In this document: positions 46,665 through 55,507 of the stretch, piece by piece
How the letters are laid out: every line of letters starts with the position of its first letter
Numbering within the stretch: the stretch's first letter is position 1
DNA from: DATKNA01 sp963786765
GTDB lineage: Bacteria > Actinomycetota > Actinomycetes > Actinomycetales > Kineosporiaceae
Reading direction: 5' to 3'
NCBI GenBank assembly: GCA_963786765.1
Contig: CAWBAJ010000010.1
Coordinates: forward strand, 1-64,000
Length of the DNA stretch: 64,000 nt
Notes under the pieces: generated by a model
What the model saw: the letters and a program-made list of their open reading frames with translations, nothing else
Databases searched by the model: none
What the model was told of the DNA's origin: nothing
Program-made: the position numbers and the translations under genes

Positions 46665-46903
46665 CCGGACTGCGCCGGCGATGCCCGGTCCGCACGCCGG
46701 GTTCTGACCGCCGGAACTCCTCCCGCGGCCGGGCAGGACCCGGTGCACGAATGGGCACCGGATCCGACCTCTCTGCTGCTGGCGGCGCCGGCGCAAGCGG
46801 GATAATCTCTCGACCCGGTACGAGCCGCCACGCCACCCGCTCCGCGCAGGCTGCCCACCGGCTTCGCCAGGTCATTCCTTCGAGAAGAGTGAACGGCTCG
46901 CAG

Positions 46904-47098
46904 ATGACAGATTCCGGATCGACGCCGAATAGGCCTCCGACCCCCAAGAGGGGCGCCTTTCCCACGCCCAAGTCCGAGATCGACCGGGCCCGGCCGTACG
47001 TCCCCGACGCCGAGGACGTCGAGGACGTCGAGGACCCGGATGCGAACACGAACGAGGAGCACGCATCGGCGGACGTCGAGGCCGAAGCGGAGGAGTGA
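46904..47098 (+). CDS. Small acidic protein preceding the papain-like peptidase
   Basis: 64 residues; Pro/Thr/Lys-rich first half, strongly acidic second half (E-D-V-E-D-V-E-D, then E-A-E-A-E-E). It lies 69 bases before the peptidase gene in the same direction. Low complexity makes family assignment impossible; it could be a disordered partner or a chance ORF, though GAAGAG lies about ten bases upstream. Confidence 0.5.
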   Translation: MTDSGSTPNRPPTPKRGAFPTPKSEIDRARPYVPDAEDVEDVEDPDANTNEEHASADVEAEAEE

Positions 47099-47167
47099 CT
47101 CCCCGGACGGCCGTCCCTGACCACGAGTTCATCCTGTCCGAGTGTCTCTTGACTCCTGGGGGTACCC

Positions 47168-48907
47168 ATGCCTGACCAAGTGGTGAAGCGCGGCGCGATC
47201 CCGTCGCCCCGCAGTGCGCTCGCAGCCGCCGCGCCCTACCCCGCTCGCATCGCGGCACCGGCGAACTTCATCGTCAAGCCGCAGAAGATCTCGATGTGGG
47301 GCAACGACGTCCATGGTGACTGCGTCACCGCGGAGGAGGCGTTCGCGAAGGCATGCCACGATCCGGAGATCTTTCTCACCGACGCCGAGGTGATCGCCTG
47401 GGCGACCAAGCACAATGTTCTCGAGGGCGCCTACCTCACCGACGTCCTGACGTGGATGCAGAACGACGGATTCCCCGGCGGTGAGGTGACCTATGACGAC
47501 GGGCCCCATTTCTCGGTCGACTGGACCAACCCGTCCACCCTTCGTAGCGCCATAGCCGAAGGACCGGTCAAGATCGGCGTCGCCGCGGACCAGCTCGAGA
47601 CGGCGTATTTCTCGACCAACGGCGAGTCCGGGTGGTTCGCGACCGGCTTCCACCGCGACGAGAACGAGGACCACTGCACCGCCCTGTGCGGGTACGGATC
47701 CATCTCGTGGCTGGCGCAACAGCTCGGCGTCCCGGTGCCGGCGGGCGTCGACGGGACGAAGCCCGGGTACGCCATGTTCACCTGGAACTCGATCGGGATC
47801 ATCGATGTCCCCTCGATGAACGCGATCACCCACGAGGCCTGGCTGCGGCGGCCCACCACGGTGACACGTCCGGTCGGCTGGGTGGGCCGCTGGTCGAAGC
47901 TGTACACCGACGCCAACAAGCTCGCCGTCCTGGAGGCGTCGAACGACGCCGACGGCCGCCTGGACGTGTTCGGGCTCAGCTACCAGGGCAACGTCTGGCA
48001 CACCTCGCAGAAGACCCCCAACGGCGACTGGGTGGGCCACTGGTCGCAGGTGCCTGGCGACTACGTCTTCACGACGCTGCGCGTCGCCCGCAACAAGGAC
48101 GGCCGCCTGGAGGTGTTCGGCGTCGACTCCCAGGGCCACATCCGGCACACCTGGCAGAAGACCCCTGGCGGCGACTGGGTCGGCCAGTGGTGGGAGCTGT
48201 ACACCGACGCCAACACGCTCACGACCGTGGAGGTGGCCAACCACGCGGACGGCCGCCTGGAAGTGGTCGGCCTCAGCGCCCAGGGCAGCGTCTGGCACAC
48301 CTCGCAGAAGACCCCCAACGGCGACTGGGTGGGCCACTGGTCGCAGCTGTACACCGGCGACGACAGCCTCACGATGCTGCGCGTCGCCCGCAACAAGGAC
48401 GGCCGCCTGGAGGTGTTCGGCGTCGACTCCCAGGGCCACATCCGGCACACCTGGCAGAAGACGCCCAGCGGCGACTGGGTCGGCCACTGGGCGGAGCTGT
48501 ACACCGACGCCAACAAGCTCACGACGCTGGAGGTGGCCGGCAACGCCGACGGCCGGCTGGAGGTGGTGGGTCTGGACTCCCAGGGGCAGGTCTGGCACAC
48601 CTGGCAGCAGGCCGACGGCACCTGGGCGGGCCACTGGTCGCACCTGACGGGCGACAACGACCTCACGACGCTGCGCGTCGCGCGCAACAAGAAGGGCGGG
48701 CTGGAAGTGATCGGCCTCGACTCCCAGGGTCACATCTGGCACACCTGGCAGACGACTCCCGGCGGCGCGTGGGCCGGCCGCTGGGCCGAGCTGTACACCG
48801 ACGCCAACAAGATCACGGCGCTGGAGGTGGCGAACAACGCCGACGGCCGCCTGGAGCTGGTCGGCCTCAGTTCGGGTGGCCGCATCTGGCACACCTGGCA
48901 GGTCTGA
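47168..48907 (+). CDS. Papain-like cysteine peptidase fused to a seven-bladed PLL-like propeller
   Basis: 579 residues. The N-terminal domain (about 30-230) has Cys52 in H-G-D-C-V-T-A, His169 in E-D-H-C-T-A-L and Asn207 in T-W-N-S-I-G, the C1-type order for Cys-His-Asn. Residues about 236-579 are seven blades of about 50 residues with the core D-G-R-L-E-V-F-G-V-D-S-Q-G-H and H-T-W-Q-K-T-P, as in Photorhabdus-type lectin (PLL) or tectonin-like propellers that bind sugars. No signal peptide. A fragment of a paralogous propeller lies at 51878-52096. Confidence 0.85.
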   Translation: MPDQVVKRGAIPSPRSALAAAAPYPARIAAPANFIVKPQKISMWGNDVHGDCVTAEEAFAKACHDPEIFLTDAEVIAWATKHNVLEGAYLTDVLTWMQNDGFPGGEVTYDDGPHFSVDWTNPSTLRSAIAEGPVKIGVAADQLETAYFSTNGESGWFATGFHRDENEDHCTALCGYGSISWLAQQLGVPVPAGVDGTKPGYAMFTWNSIGIIDVPSMNAITHEAWLRRPTTVTRPVGWVGRWSKLYTDANKLAVLEASNDADGRLDVFGLSYQGNVWHTSQKTPNGDWVGHWSQVPGDYVFTTLRVARNKDGRLEVFGVDSQGHIRHTWQKTPGGDWVGQWWELYTDANTLTTVEVANHADGRLEVVGLSAQGSVWHTSQKTPNGDWVGHWSQLYTGDDSLTMLRVARNKDGRLEVFGVDSQGHIRHTWQKTPSGDWVGHWAELYTDANKLTTLEVAGNADGRLEVVGLDSQGQVWHTWQQADGTWAGHWSHLTGDNDLTTLRVARNKKGGLEVIGLDSQGHIWHTWQTTPGGAWAGRWAELYTDANKITALEVANNADGRLELVGLSSGGRIWHTWQV

Positions 48908-48916
48908 CCCCGGGAC

Positions 48917-49150
48917 TCAGGAGCCTGCCGGGGCCAGGGCCAGCACCGGGGTCGGCGTCGGGGACGGGCTGGTCGCCGCCGGAGTCGGCTTGAGCTGCTC
49001 CGCCGGCGTGGTGACCTGGTTGACCAGGTTCCTGACAGCGCCTTGGGTCGCAGCGGCCAGCGCCGCTGCCGCCGCTGCCGTGACGGCGGTGCCCCAGCCG
49101 ACGAGGAACCGCAGGTGGTAGTAGTCGCGCAGATGTGACCAGCCGGCTGG
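48917..49150 (-). pseudogene. C-terminal remnant of a membrane protein
   Basis: The reverse strand reads W-S-H-L-R-D-Y-Y-H-L-R-F-L-V-G-W then an alanine-rich membrane helix and a Pro/Thr-rich tail ending at a TGA (48917). A stop lies directly upstream and there is no start codon, so only the end of a gene remains. Confidence 0.4.
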
Positions 49151-49257
49151 CTACAGGTCCTTCCAGGACACAAAGCCTGCCAGGGCACTCGCCGCCGGGT
49201 ACGCGCTCGCGGACAATTCAGGCCTGCCCGATCGTTTCCACCGCCGCAAGGAGCTGC

Positions 49258-50259
49258 ATGACCGGCACCGCACGGAGATGGTTCCTCTCACCGCGGCCGC
49301 GCACAGTCGCCACCGCGATCTCCTGTCTGGCGTCTCTCGCGGTCCTGCCGGTGACGGTCGCGCGCTGGGCTGGAGGGGATCAGCGCTTTCCCGCGCCCCT
49401 TCTCGCGGCCGCGGCGCCGTTCGCGGTTCCGCCACTAGCGATCGCCGTTGCGCTCGCCCTCGTGGGCCAACGGAGGTGGATCGCCGCCTTTCCGGGTGGT
49501 CTGCTCGTGCTCCACCTCGCCTGGCTGGCGCCGTCCCTCACCTCCGACGCCGGGCCGACCGCAACCGGCACGCAGAGGAGTCCCGACCTGATCGTCATGA
49601 CAGCCAACATCCTCTACGGCCAGGCCGACGCGAACGCCCTGGTGCGGGAGGTCCGGGAACGCCGGGTGGACGTCCTTGTCGTGGAGGAGCTCACCCCGTC
49701 CGCCGTCGAGCGGCTGCGCGAGGCGGGACTCGAGCAGCTGTTGCCCTCGTCTGTCCTGGCACCGGCATCCGAGGCGGCCGGCACGGGTCTGTGGAGTCGG
49801 ATGCCCGTCACCGCTCTGCCGGCCGTAGCAGGAACCACGTTCGCGACGCCGCGGGCGCGGGTGGAGATTCCGGGGGGCCCGTCCGTGACGGTGACCGCCG
49901 CGCACCCGTTCTCGCCGGTGGATGACGCGGCCACCGTCACATGGGAAAGGGACATCAGGGCGTTGCGTCAGGCGGTCACGGACACCGCCGGGCCGCAGGT
50001 CGTGGCGGGAGACTTCAATGCGACCCGGGACCACGCGCCGTTCCGGCAGTTGCTGGACGTCGGCCTCGTGGACGCCGCCGACGCGCAGGGGTGGACGGCG
50101 TGGCCCGGAATGACGTGGCCGTCCGGCCGCAGTTATCCCCCCGTCATGCGCCTGGATCACGTACTGGCGTCCGCCGGGTTCGGCGTGCGAGAGGTGAACG
50201 TCGTCGAGATCCCGGGCACCGACCACCGCGCCGTCGTCGCCCGCCTGACGACGACCTAG
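49258..50259 (+). CDS. Endonuclease/exonuclease/phosphatase family membrane protein
   Basis: 333 residues from ATG 49258 (AAGGAG upstream). Three N-terminal membrane segments (about 13-32, 44-66, 70-90) anchor a DNase I-like EEP domain: T-A-N-I-L-Y-G, the metal glutamate in V-V-E-E-L-T, A-A-H-P-F, G-D-F-N-A-T, and the closing G-T-D-H-R-A-V. The fold hydrolyses phosphodiesters of nucleic acids or phospho-lipids/sugars, here on the outer membrane face. The IS1380 remnant begins directly after its stop. Confidence 0.87.
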   Translation: MTGTARRWFLSPRPRTVATAISCLASLAVLPVTVARWAGGDQRFPAPLLAAAAPFAVPPLAIAVALALVGQRRWIAAFPGGLLVLHLAWLAPSLTSDAGPTATGTQRSPDLIVMTANILYGQADANALVREVRERRVDVLVVEELTPSAVERLREAGLEQLLPSSVLAPASEAAGTGLWSRMPVTALPAVAGTTFATPRARVEIPGGPSVTVTAAHPFSPVDDAATVTWERDIRALRQAVTDTAGPQVVAGDFNATRDHAPFRQLLDVGLVDAADAQGWTAWPGMTWPSGRSYPPVMRLDHVLASAGFGVREVNVVEIPGTDHRAVVARLTTT

Positions 50260-50587
50260 CCCTGGTGATTCACGGAGAGCGTTGACGGGCTGTCGCCGTG
50301 CTTGTAGTCGACCCTGGGTTGCCTGGCCGTGATCGTCTGGCCGGCGCGGGGGCCGACGTCTCCAGCGAGGTGAGTGAGGGCTTGCCGGCGATGTTCGCGG
50401 CGGCGGACTAGCCGGATTGAGAAGGCCGGGAAGGGGATGCGACGCAGGACGGTGAACGCGCGGGCCAGGGCCAGCGCCCAGAGCCACACCTTATGCAGTC
50501 TCAAGTGCAGTCGTCGGCCGGAGCGGGTGATGCGGGCGGCAGTGTGCAGCAGGCGGTAGCGGATCGTCTTCCACTCGGCCTTGGCTA
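50260..50587 (-). mobile_element. IS1380-family remnant, C-terminal part of the transposase and element end
   Basis: The reverse strand reads L-A-K-A-E-W-K-T-I-R-Y-R-L-L-H-T-A-A-R, the conserved C-terminal segment of IS1380 transposases, and ends S-V-N-H-Q-G next to CCCTGGTGATTCACGG (50260-50275), a plausible terminal repeat. The rest of the transposase lies beyond the IS630 insertion. Confidence 0.7.
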
Positions 50588-51765
50588 GTACCGCGTCAGG
50601 CAACCTTGGCCCGCTTGATGACCTCGGCTCGTCTGACGACCTTGCGGAGTCGTGGATCGGTGGTGTGGCGGTTCTGCCAGGCGATGTAGCGGCGGATCAT
50701 GGAGGCTTGCTCGGCGTGGCTGGCGTGGTCGGTCCCGTCGAGGGCGAAGTAGCGCAGGGCGGTGAACTGCGCCTCGATCCGGTTGAGCCAGGAGCCGTAG
50801 AACGGCACGTACGCCAGTTCAACGTTGTTCGCCGCGGCCCAGGCCCCGACCCGGTTGTCCTTCTTGGTGGACAGGTGCGGGGAGTAGTTGTCCAGCACGA
50901 TCGCGATCCGCACGCCGGGCGGGTACAGACCGCGCAGGTACTTGATGAAGGCCAGGAACTGGCTGCGGTCCTTGCGGGTCTTGATGTGCCCGTACAGCTT
51001 GTCGGTGGCCAGGTCGTAGGCGGCCAGCAGGTGCCGCACCCCGTGCGGGCGGGTGTAGGTGGCGCGACGGCGCCGCCGACGCGGATGCCTCTGATCACCC
51101 TGACCGCTCGCTCGCGGCGCCCAGTGCTTGCCGGGGTGGGGTTGCAGGTTCAGCGGCCCGAACTCGTCCATGCAGATCACCACGTCCGGGTCACCCTCGC
51201 CACGCCCGGTCTTGCCGTCGGCGATGGCGTACAGCTGCAGGACCCGGTTCTTCTTGGTCTCATAGTCGGGGTCGGTGCTGGTCTTCCAGGTCTTGACGGC
51301 CTGGAAACGAGACGCCCTGCTCGCGCAGGATGACGCGCAGCCCCTCGTGGGAGATGTCCTCGACCACCCCCTCGGCCACCAGGTAGTCGGCCAGCTTGGA
51401 CAGGCTCCAGGTCGAGAACGGCAGATCGTGATCGACCGGCCTCGACAACGCGATCTTCTTGATCTCCGCCCGCTGGCCGGCATCGAACGTCGGCGGCCGG
51501 CCGCCGGCGTACTTGGGTCGCAGCGAGTCGAACCCGTCGGCGTTGAAGTTGTGGATCACATCCCGGACCCGGTCGACGCTGGTGAAGGTCACCTTGGCGA
51601 TCCCGGCCGGGTCCATGCCCTGCGCCGACAGCAGCACCATCTGCGCCCGCCGCCAGGTCACCACCGACCCACTCGAGCGGCGCACGATCCGCAGCAGCCG
51701 CTGTCCCTCCTCATTGCTGATCTCACGCACCCGTACACGCTCGGACATCGCTGCTCCTGGGGGAA
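50588..51765 (-). mobile_element. IS630-family element inserted in the IS1380 remnant
   Basis: Flanked on both sides by IS1380 transposase sequence in the same orientation. Left boundary at a TA (50588), in keeping with TA targeting in this family; the right boundary is approximate and inverted ends were not resolved. Confidence 0.7.
50596..51748 (-). pseudogene. IS630-family transposase, single frameshift
   Basis: From ATG 51748 an HTH region (V-V-T-W-R-R-A-Q-M-V-L-L-S-A-Q-G) and a linker precede the DDE domain: C-M-D-E-F-G-P-L, V-L-D-N-Y-S-P-H and W-L-N-R-I-E-A-Q-F. One extra base near 51304 (T-T-T-C-C-A-G-G in place of T-T-T-C-A-G-G on the coding strand) separates the two halves. Many IS630 transposases are single frames, so this is either inactivation or a read error. 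Corrected length about 384 residues. Confidence 0.78.
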
Positions 51766-51877
51766 GAGGTCGGCGGCGGTCAGGGCGAGTTCGAGCCACA
51801 CGGCGTTGATCGCGAAGACCCGGGAGGGAAGCCGGCCCAGGCCGGCGTCCTGGGCCTGGCGGATGCGGTCCACCACT
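51766..51877 (-). mobile_element. IS1380-family remnant, second piece
   Basis: About 37 codons (D-R-I-R-Q-A-Q-D-A-G-L-G-R-L-P, then A-I-N-A-V-W-L-E-L-A) are the IS1380 segment just before the C-terminal part at 50260-50587. The N-terminal two thirds of that transposase are missing; propeller sequence begins at once on the other side. Confidence 0.65.
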
Positions 51878-52096
51878 TCCGACGGCCGGCTGGAGGTGTT
51901 CGGGATCACCTCCCAGGGTCACGTTCTGCACACCTGGCACAAGACCGCCAACGGCGGCTGGGTCGGCCACTGGTCGAAGCTCTACAGCGACAGCGACACC
52001 CTGAAGACGCTGCGCGTCGCCCACAACAAGGACGGCCGGCTGGAGGTGTTCGGCGTCAACGCCCTGGGCCACATCCTGCACACCTGGGAGGTTTGA
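51878..52096 (+). pseudogene. 3' remnant of a second PLL-like propeller protein
   Basis: The last 72 codons of a propeller closely similar to that of the papain-like peptidase: D-G-R-L-E-V-F-G-I-T-S-Q-G-H, then G-W-V-G-H-W-S-K-L-Y, D-G-R-L-E-V-F-G-V and H-T-W-E-V. The 5' part was removed together with part of the IS1380 element. Confidence 0.75.
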
Positions 52097-52144
52097 GCCG
52101 CCGGGTCCGACATGGTGCAGGACCGGACCGGCCGACGACCGCGT

Positions 52145-52861
52145 TCAGAGCTGGTCGAGGAGGTGAGGGGCGTCGGCATCGGGGACGCCGAGGGCGTGCA
52201 GACAGCCGTTCACCCAAGCGCGCGACATGATCGTTCCCGCGTAGGACGCCGGCAGCTCGCCGGCACACGCCCTCGCCGCCCCGGACTCGTCGGCGGCCCC
52301 GTCGACGTCGATGCTCCCGCCGGCACAGCAGCCGTCGTTGTAGGCGTCGGTCGACTCTTTCGCCGCCTCGTAGAAATCGTCGCCGGGCCGCCCCGGCGAC
52401 AGCGTCTGCAGGCAGGTGGGCACCTTCGCGCCCCGCCCGATGGCGTCGTCGCCGGGCGCCGCGATCGCGTGCGAGGTCGCAGCCTGCGTGTCCCTGGCCG
52501 CAGCCCCGAGGGCGTACGTCACCGCGAACCCCGCCACCGACCCGATCACCAGGTACCCGAGCACGAGGCCTGCTATCGCGAGCCGCCGTCCTCCCTGCGC
52601 CGGCCGGGAGCGCTTGATCTGCCCCAGGGCCACGTGGCCGAAGACGACGGCAAAGATGCTGCCGATCCCGCCGAGCCATGCGAGGCCGAGCACTAGACTG
52701 GCGACCGCGAAGCCGTTGATCCTCGGCGGTGATGCCACGGGAGGCGGCAGCCAGGCCGGGGGTGGGCCGACAGTCGGGGAAGGTGACGGGCCATCCACGC
52801 CGGCTGCCACGTTCGCCCGATGGCTGCTGCCGGGCGGCACCTTTCGGCACGAGCGCTTCAT
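52145..52861 (-). CDS. DUF4190 membrane protein
   Basis: 238 residues from ATG 52861. After a proline-rich cytoplasmic segment come two membrane helices (F-A-V-A-S-L-V-L-G-L-A-W and L-A-I-A-G-L-V-L-G-Y-L-V) joined by the D/G-x-I-x-x-x-G-H-V-A-L-G-Q-I loop that defines DUF4190. The exported C-terminal domain has several cysteines (P-T-C-L-Q-T-L, G-C-C-A-G-G, A-C-A-G-E-L) consistent with disulfides. Function unknown. Confidence 0.78.
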   Translation of the reverse strand: MKRSCRKVPPGSSHRANVAAGVDGPSPSPTVGPPPAWLPPPVASPPRINGFAVASLVLGLAWLGGIGSIFAVVFGHVALGQIKRSRPAQGGRRLAIAGLVLGYLVIGSVAGFAVTYALGAAARDTQAATSHAIAAPGDDAIGRGAKVPTCLQTLSPGRPGDDFYEAAKESTDAYNDGCCAGGSIDVDGAADESGAARACAGELPASYAGTIMSRAWVNGCLHALGVPDADAPHLLDQL

Positions 52862-52971
52862 CCCGCTGCCGGTCCCCACGCAGGAGCAGAGAAGGGCACT
52901 ATGCCCTGCGTTGATTGTCGATTGACAGTACCCCGGAGGGGTGCTCGCCCCCACGGCCGGGGCTAAATCGG

Positions 52972-53346
52972 TCAGCCGGGTTGTGTGAGGGAGAGGACAT
53001 TGCCGTCCGGGTCGAGGAACCAGGCGACCTGGTCACCGTCCGGTGTGGTCCATATCCCTGCTAGATCCTGGTCGAGGCCGTCATACTCCAAGCACGTGAT
53101 CCCGCTGTTCGCGAGGTCGTGAACGACCGAGCGGATGTCGGCGACGAGCCATCCGAACACGGTGAACGGCTGGGGACGGAGGTCCTCGACAAGGGTGACT
53201 CGCAAGGTGGTGGATCCCGTGTGGAGCACGCACGCGTAGTCATTGAGCGTCTCCACGCTCAGTCCGAGGTCCTGCTCGAAGAACTGTCGCGAGCGGTGCA
53301 GGTCCGTTGAGGGCAGGAACGCGACTCCGGGGGCCGAGCCCAGCAT
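52972..53346 (-). CDS. VOC (glyoxalase-like) family protein
   Basis: 124 residues, GGAGAG before ATG 53346. It shows the vicinal oxygen chelate fold pattern: V-A-F-L-P-S-T-D-L-H-R-S-R-Q-F-F, F-T-V-F-G-W-L-V-A-D-I and the closing F-L-D-P-D-G-N-V-L-S-L. Substrate unknown. Downstream of a decayed gene in the same direction. Confidence 0.85.
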   Translation of the reverse strand: MLGSAPGVAFLPSTDLHRSRQFFEQDLGLSVETLNDYACVLHTGSTTLRVTLVEDLRPQPFTVFGWLVADIRSVVHDLANSGITCLEYDGLDQDLAGIWTTPDGDQVAWFLDPDGNVLSLTQPG

Positions 53347-53409
53347 GTCTCTCCTGTCGGTAGTCGATCAGACGCCTTCGGGCATCCTCTCGAGTCTCGA
53401 AGCGGCAAA

Positions 53410-54229
53410 CAAGTATCGACGCGGGGCACCAGTTGCTGTTGCGCATGTTGCGGACGGAGATCGAGAGCACGCCCGAGCCTCCGGCGTCCTCGTCGGTGTT
53501 GGTGATGGTGAGGGTCGCGGCCTGGGTCTGGCCCGTTCCCGACTGGAACCCGACCTCGCCCCAGCCGTCACGGTCGTCGATGTCTTCGCTGGTCCCCTCG
53601 AACAGGACGCCTTTGACGTCTACGTCGATGACGTTGCCGACCAGGAGCCGCAACGTGACGTTGTAGTCGACGCGAACCTCTCCGCCCCACTTGTAGGTCC
53701 GGGAGAACCCGTTGATGGTGCCGTCCGGGCCGAGGTCGAGCTCGAGGTACTCCGGGGGTGGGTCGTTGATCTGGTCGTCACCGAACGTCTCCTCGTCCCG
53801 TCCCCAGTAGTCGATGAAGATCTGCGCGCCCCTGTACCACTCGTCGGCTCCTGCAGAGCGATGTCGGCGACGACGTCCGCTGCGTCGACGTGGACGGAGC
53901 GCTGCGCGGAGAGCAGGACACCCTTGACGACCTTCGACGACGTGAGCTGGTAGTCGCCGAACGGGACATCAGGCAGCGAGTACAGACCTTGCGCGCCCGT
54001 CAAGGTGGTCTTGCCGTCCTAGAGCTGCACGAATGCGCCGGCGAGGGGTCCTGATCCAGTGGTGACCGTGCCGTGCACGACGCCGCGGGTGACGACCTTC
54101 TTCCACCGGCTGACCATGAAGGTCTCGACTCGCGGTCACCGCGCTGCCGCGGAGGTTGCCGGTGGCGCGCGTCCCGTTCGGGACCGCTGTCCTCCAGGAG
54201 ACGAATGTCGGACCCTTCTCGGCAGGCAT
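53410..54229 (-). pseudogene. Carboxypeptidase-regulatory-like domain protein, several frame breaks and an internal stop
   Basis: Starting at ATG 54229 (M-P-A-E-K-G-P-T-F), the coding signal passes through at least three frames. It contains G-T-V-T-T-G-S-G-P-L-A-G-A-F-V-Q-L, an in-frame TAG near 54020, then G-L-Y-S-L-P-D-V-P-F-G-D-Y (a CarboxypepD_reg-type Ig fold), and later D-V-K-G-V-L-F-E-G-T and L-T-I-T-N-T-D-E-D. The end is unclear and may overlap the VOC gene. It lies 98 bases after the G1 peptidase gene, so the two were probably one operon. Confidence 0.55.
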
Positions 54230-54327
54230 GGGGCATCCCTTGGGAACCATCACGAGTCTGTGGCTGTCCGCCCCCGGAAGGGGTCGAAGACGTCGCGTCG
54301 CCGAGTCTGCGCCGGAGCGCGCGAGGC

Positions 54328-55188
54328 CTACTTTCCCGTGTAGCGCAGCCGGAACGTGAAGTCCGTGAGCATCTCCGGTACGGCGAGGGTGGCTCCGCCG
54401 GAGTCGACCATCGTGGTCGGTGCGCCGCTGGTGAGCCGCGGCTGCCCCTCGGTCGCGAAGGCACTGAGCTCGTCGAAGTACACGGTGCCGAACCGGGCCA
54501 GCGGATCGGGCAGCCCGTTGAACTGACTGTCCCGAGTGATCCCCGCGTTGATCGCGCGGGCCGGCGGGAACCCCGTGTCGATGTTGAAGTTCACCGTCTG
54601 CCCGGTCGTCTCGTTCACCAAGCCGTAGAAGGCGGTACCAGCGGCATTCGTCTGCAGGCACAGGGTGGCACTGATCACGTCGCCCGGGCGGACAGGAAGG
54701 GGCACTTGCGCCCCGGTGTGGATGCGGATCAAGGCGGTGACGTTCTGGTTGGAGTCGACCGTCATCTCCGTGTGGACGTCGAGGAACCCGAGGCCGAAGA
54801 AGAGATGGAGGTGGTTCGGGAGGTTCCCCGGACTCTCGCTGTGGTGGAGGTCCGGCACCGTCCAGGTTCCCGACGAGATGGTGACAGGAGCCGGGAAGGT
54901 CAGCTCGAACCCGCAGGAGACGAGCGCGGGCAGCCCGAAGCCCGCGGCAACGGGCTCGGCCGGCGTGTCGGCGGGAAGAAGATCGGGCTGCAAGTGCTCG
55001 AACCCCTGGTAGCGGCGCATGCGCTGCTCCCACAGGGCTGCCGGTCCAGCTTGGGTCCGAGGATCAGGCTGCTGCGGGAGCCCGTGCCGCGCCAGCTCCG
55101 CCCTGCTCGCGGTGAGCGCATCGAACTCTCGTGGCGCCGGCGGGAACACCCGCACCCCCTGCATGTTGGCAACCGGCTCTCCAGGCAT
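54328..55188 (-). CDS. G1 (eqolisin-like) glutamic endopeptidase family protein, leaderless
   Basis: 286 residues. ATG 55188 has GGAAGG at a normal six-base spacing; ATG 55194 is too close to it. The N-terminal segment R-E-F-D-A-L-T-A-S-R-A-E-L-A-R-H-G-L-P is typical of bacterial G1-like proteins, and the rest is a beta sandwich (T-W-T-V-P-D-L, H-L-H-L-F-F-G-L-G-F-L-D-V-H-T-E). The catalytic Gln/Glu pair could not be placed with certainty. No signal peptide is seen. Confidence 0.68.
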   Translation of the reverse strand: MPGEPVANMQGVRVFPPAPREFDALTASRAELARHGLPQQPDPRTQAGPAALWEQRMRRYQGFEHLQPDLLPADTPAEPVAAGFGLPALVSCGFELTFPAPVTISSGTWTVPDLHHSESPGNLPNHLHLFFGLGFLDVHTEMTVDSNQNVTALIRIHTGAQVPLPVRPGDVISATLCLQTNAAGTAFYGLVNETTGQTVNFNIDTGFPPARAINAGITRDSQFNGLPDPLARFGTVYFDELSAFATEGQPRLTSGAPTTMVDSGGATLAVPEMLTDFTFRLRYTGK

Positions 55189-55507
55189 GGTCATCCTTCC
55201 CGCGACTGCTTCCATCCAACCGCCGCTGGGGCCACGCGACCAGAACCGCACGGGCCGACAAGCTGCCCCAACGGGAAGGGCCATCACCCAGCGGCTCGGG
55301 ACGGTGCGAGCGGCTGGGCCGCACCGGCGGCGAGTGGTTGATCGTGACAGCACCCCTCGGACCCTTGCTGCTGCCGATCCCGCCCGGTTAGCGTGGAAAG
55401 ACCATCTCCCGACCCGGGCCGTCGGGCATGGATGGGGGCGGCCTCACGAGAGCGACTCGTCGCCTCTGTCCTGGTTCGACACGAGCCCTCGAAGCATCTC
55501 CCTGCGG
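55189..55507. other. 319-bp divergent intergenic region
   Basis: Lies between the leftward G1 gene and the rightward BTAD gene. No gene or strong palindrome was recognised; it must hold both promoters. Confidence 0.4.

Noticed and set aside
47129..48892. 587-codon open frame on the minus strand
   Set aside because: Antisense of the propeller blades; its periodicity mirrors the plus-strand repeats.
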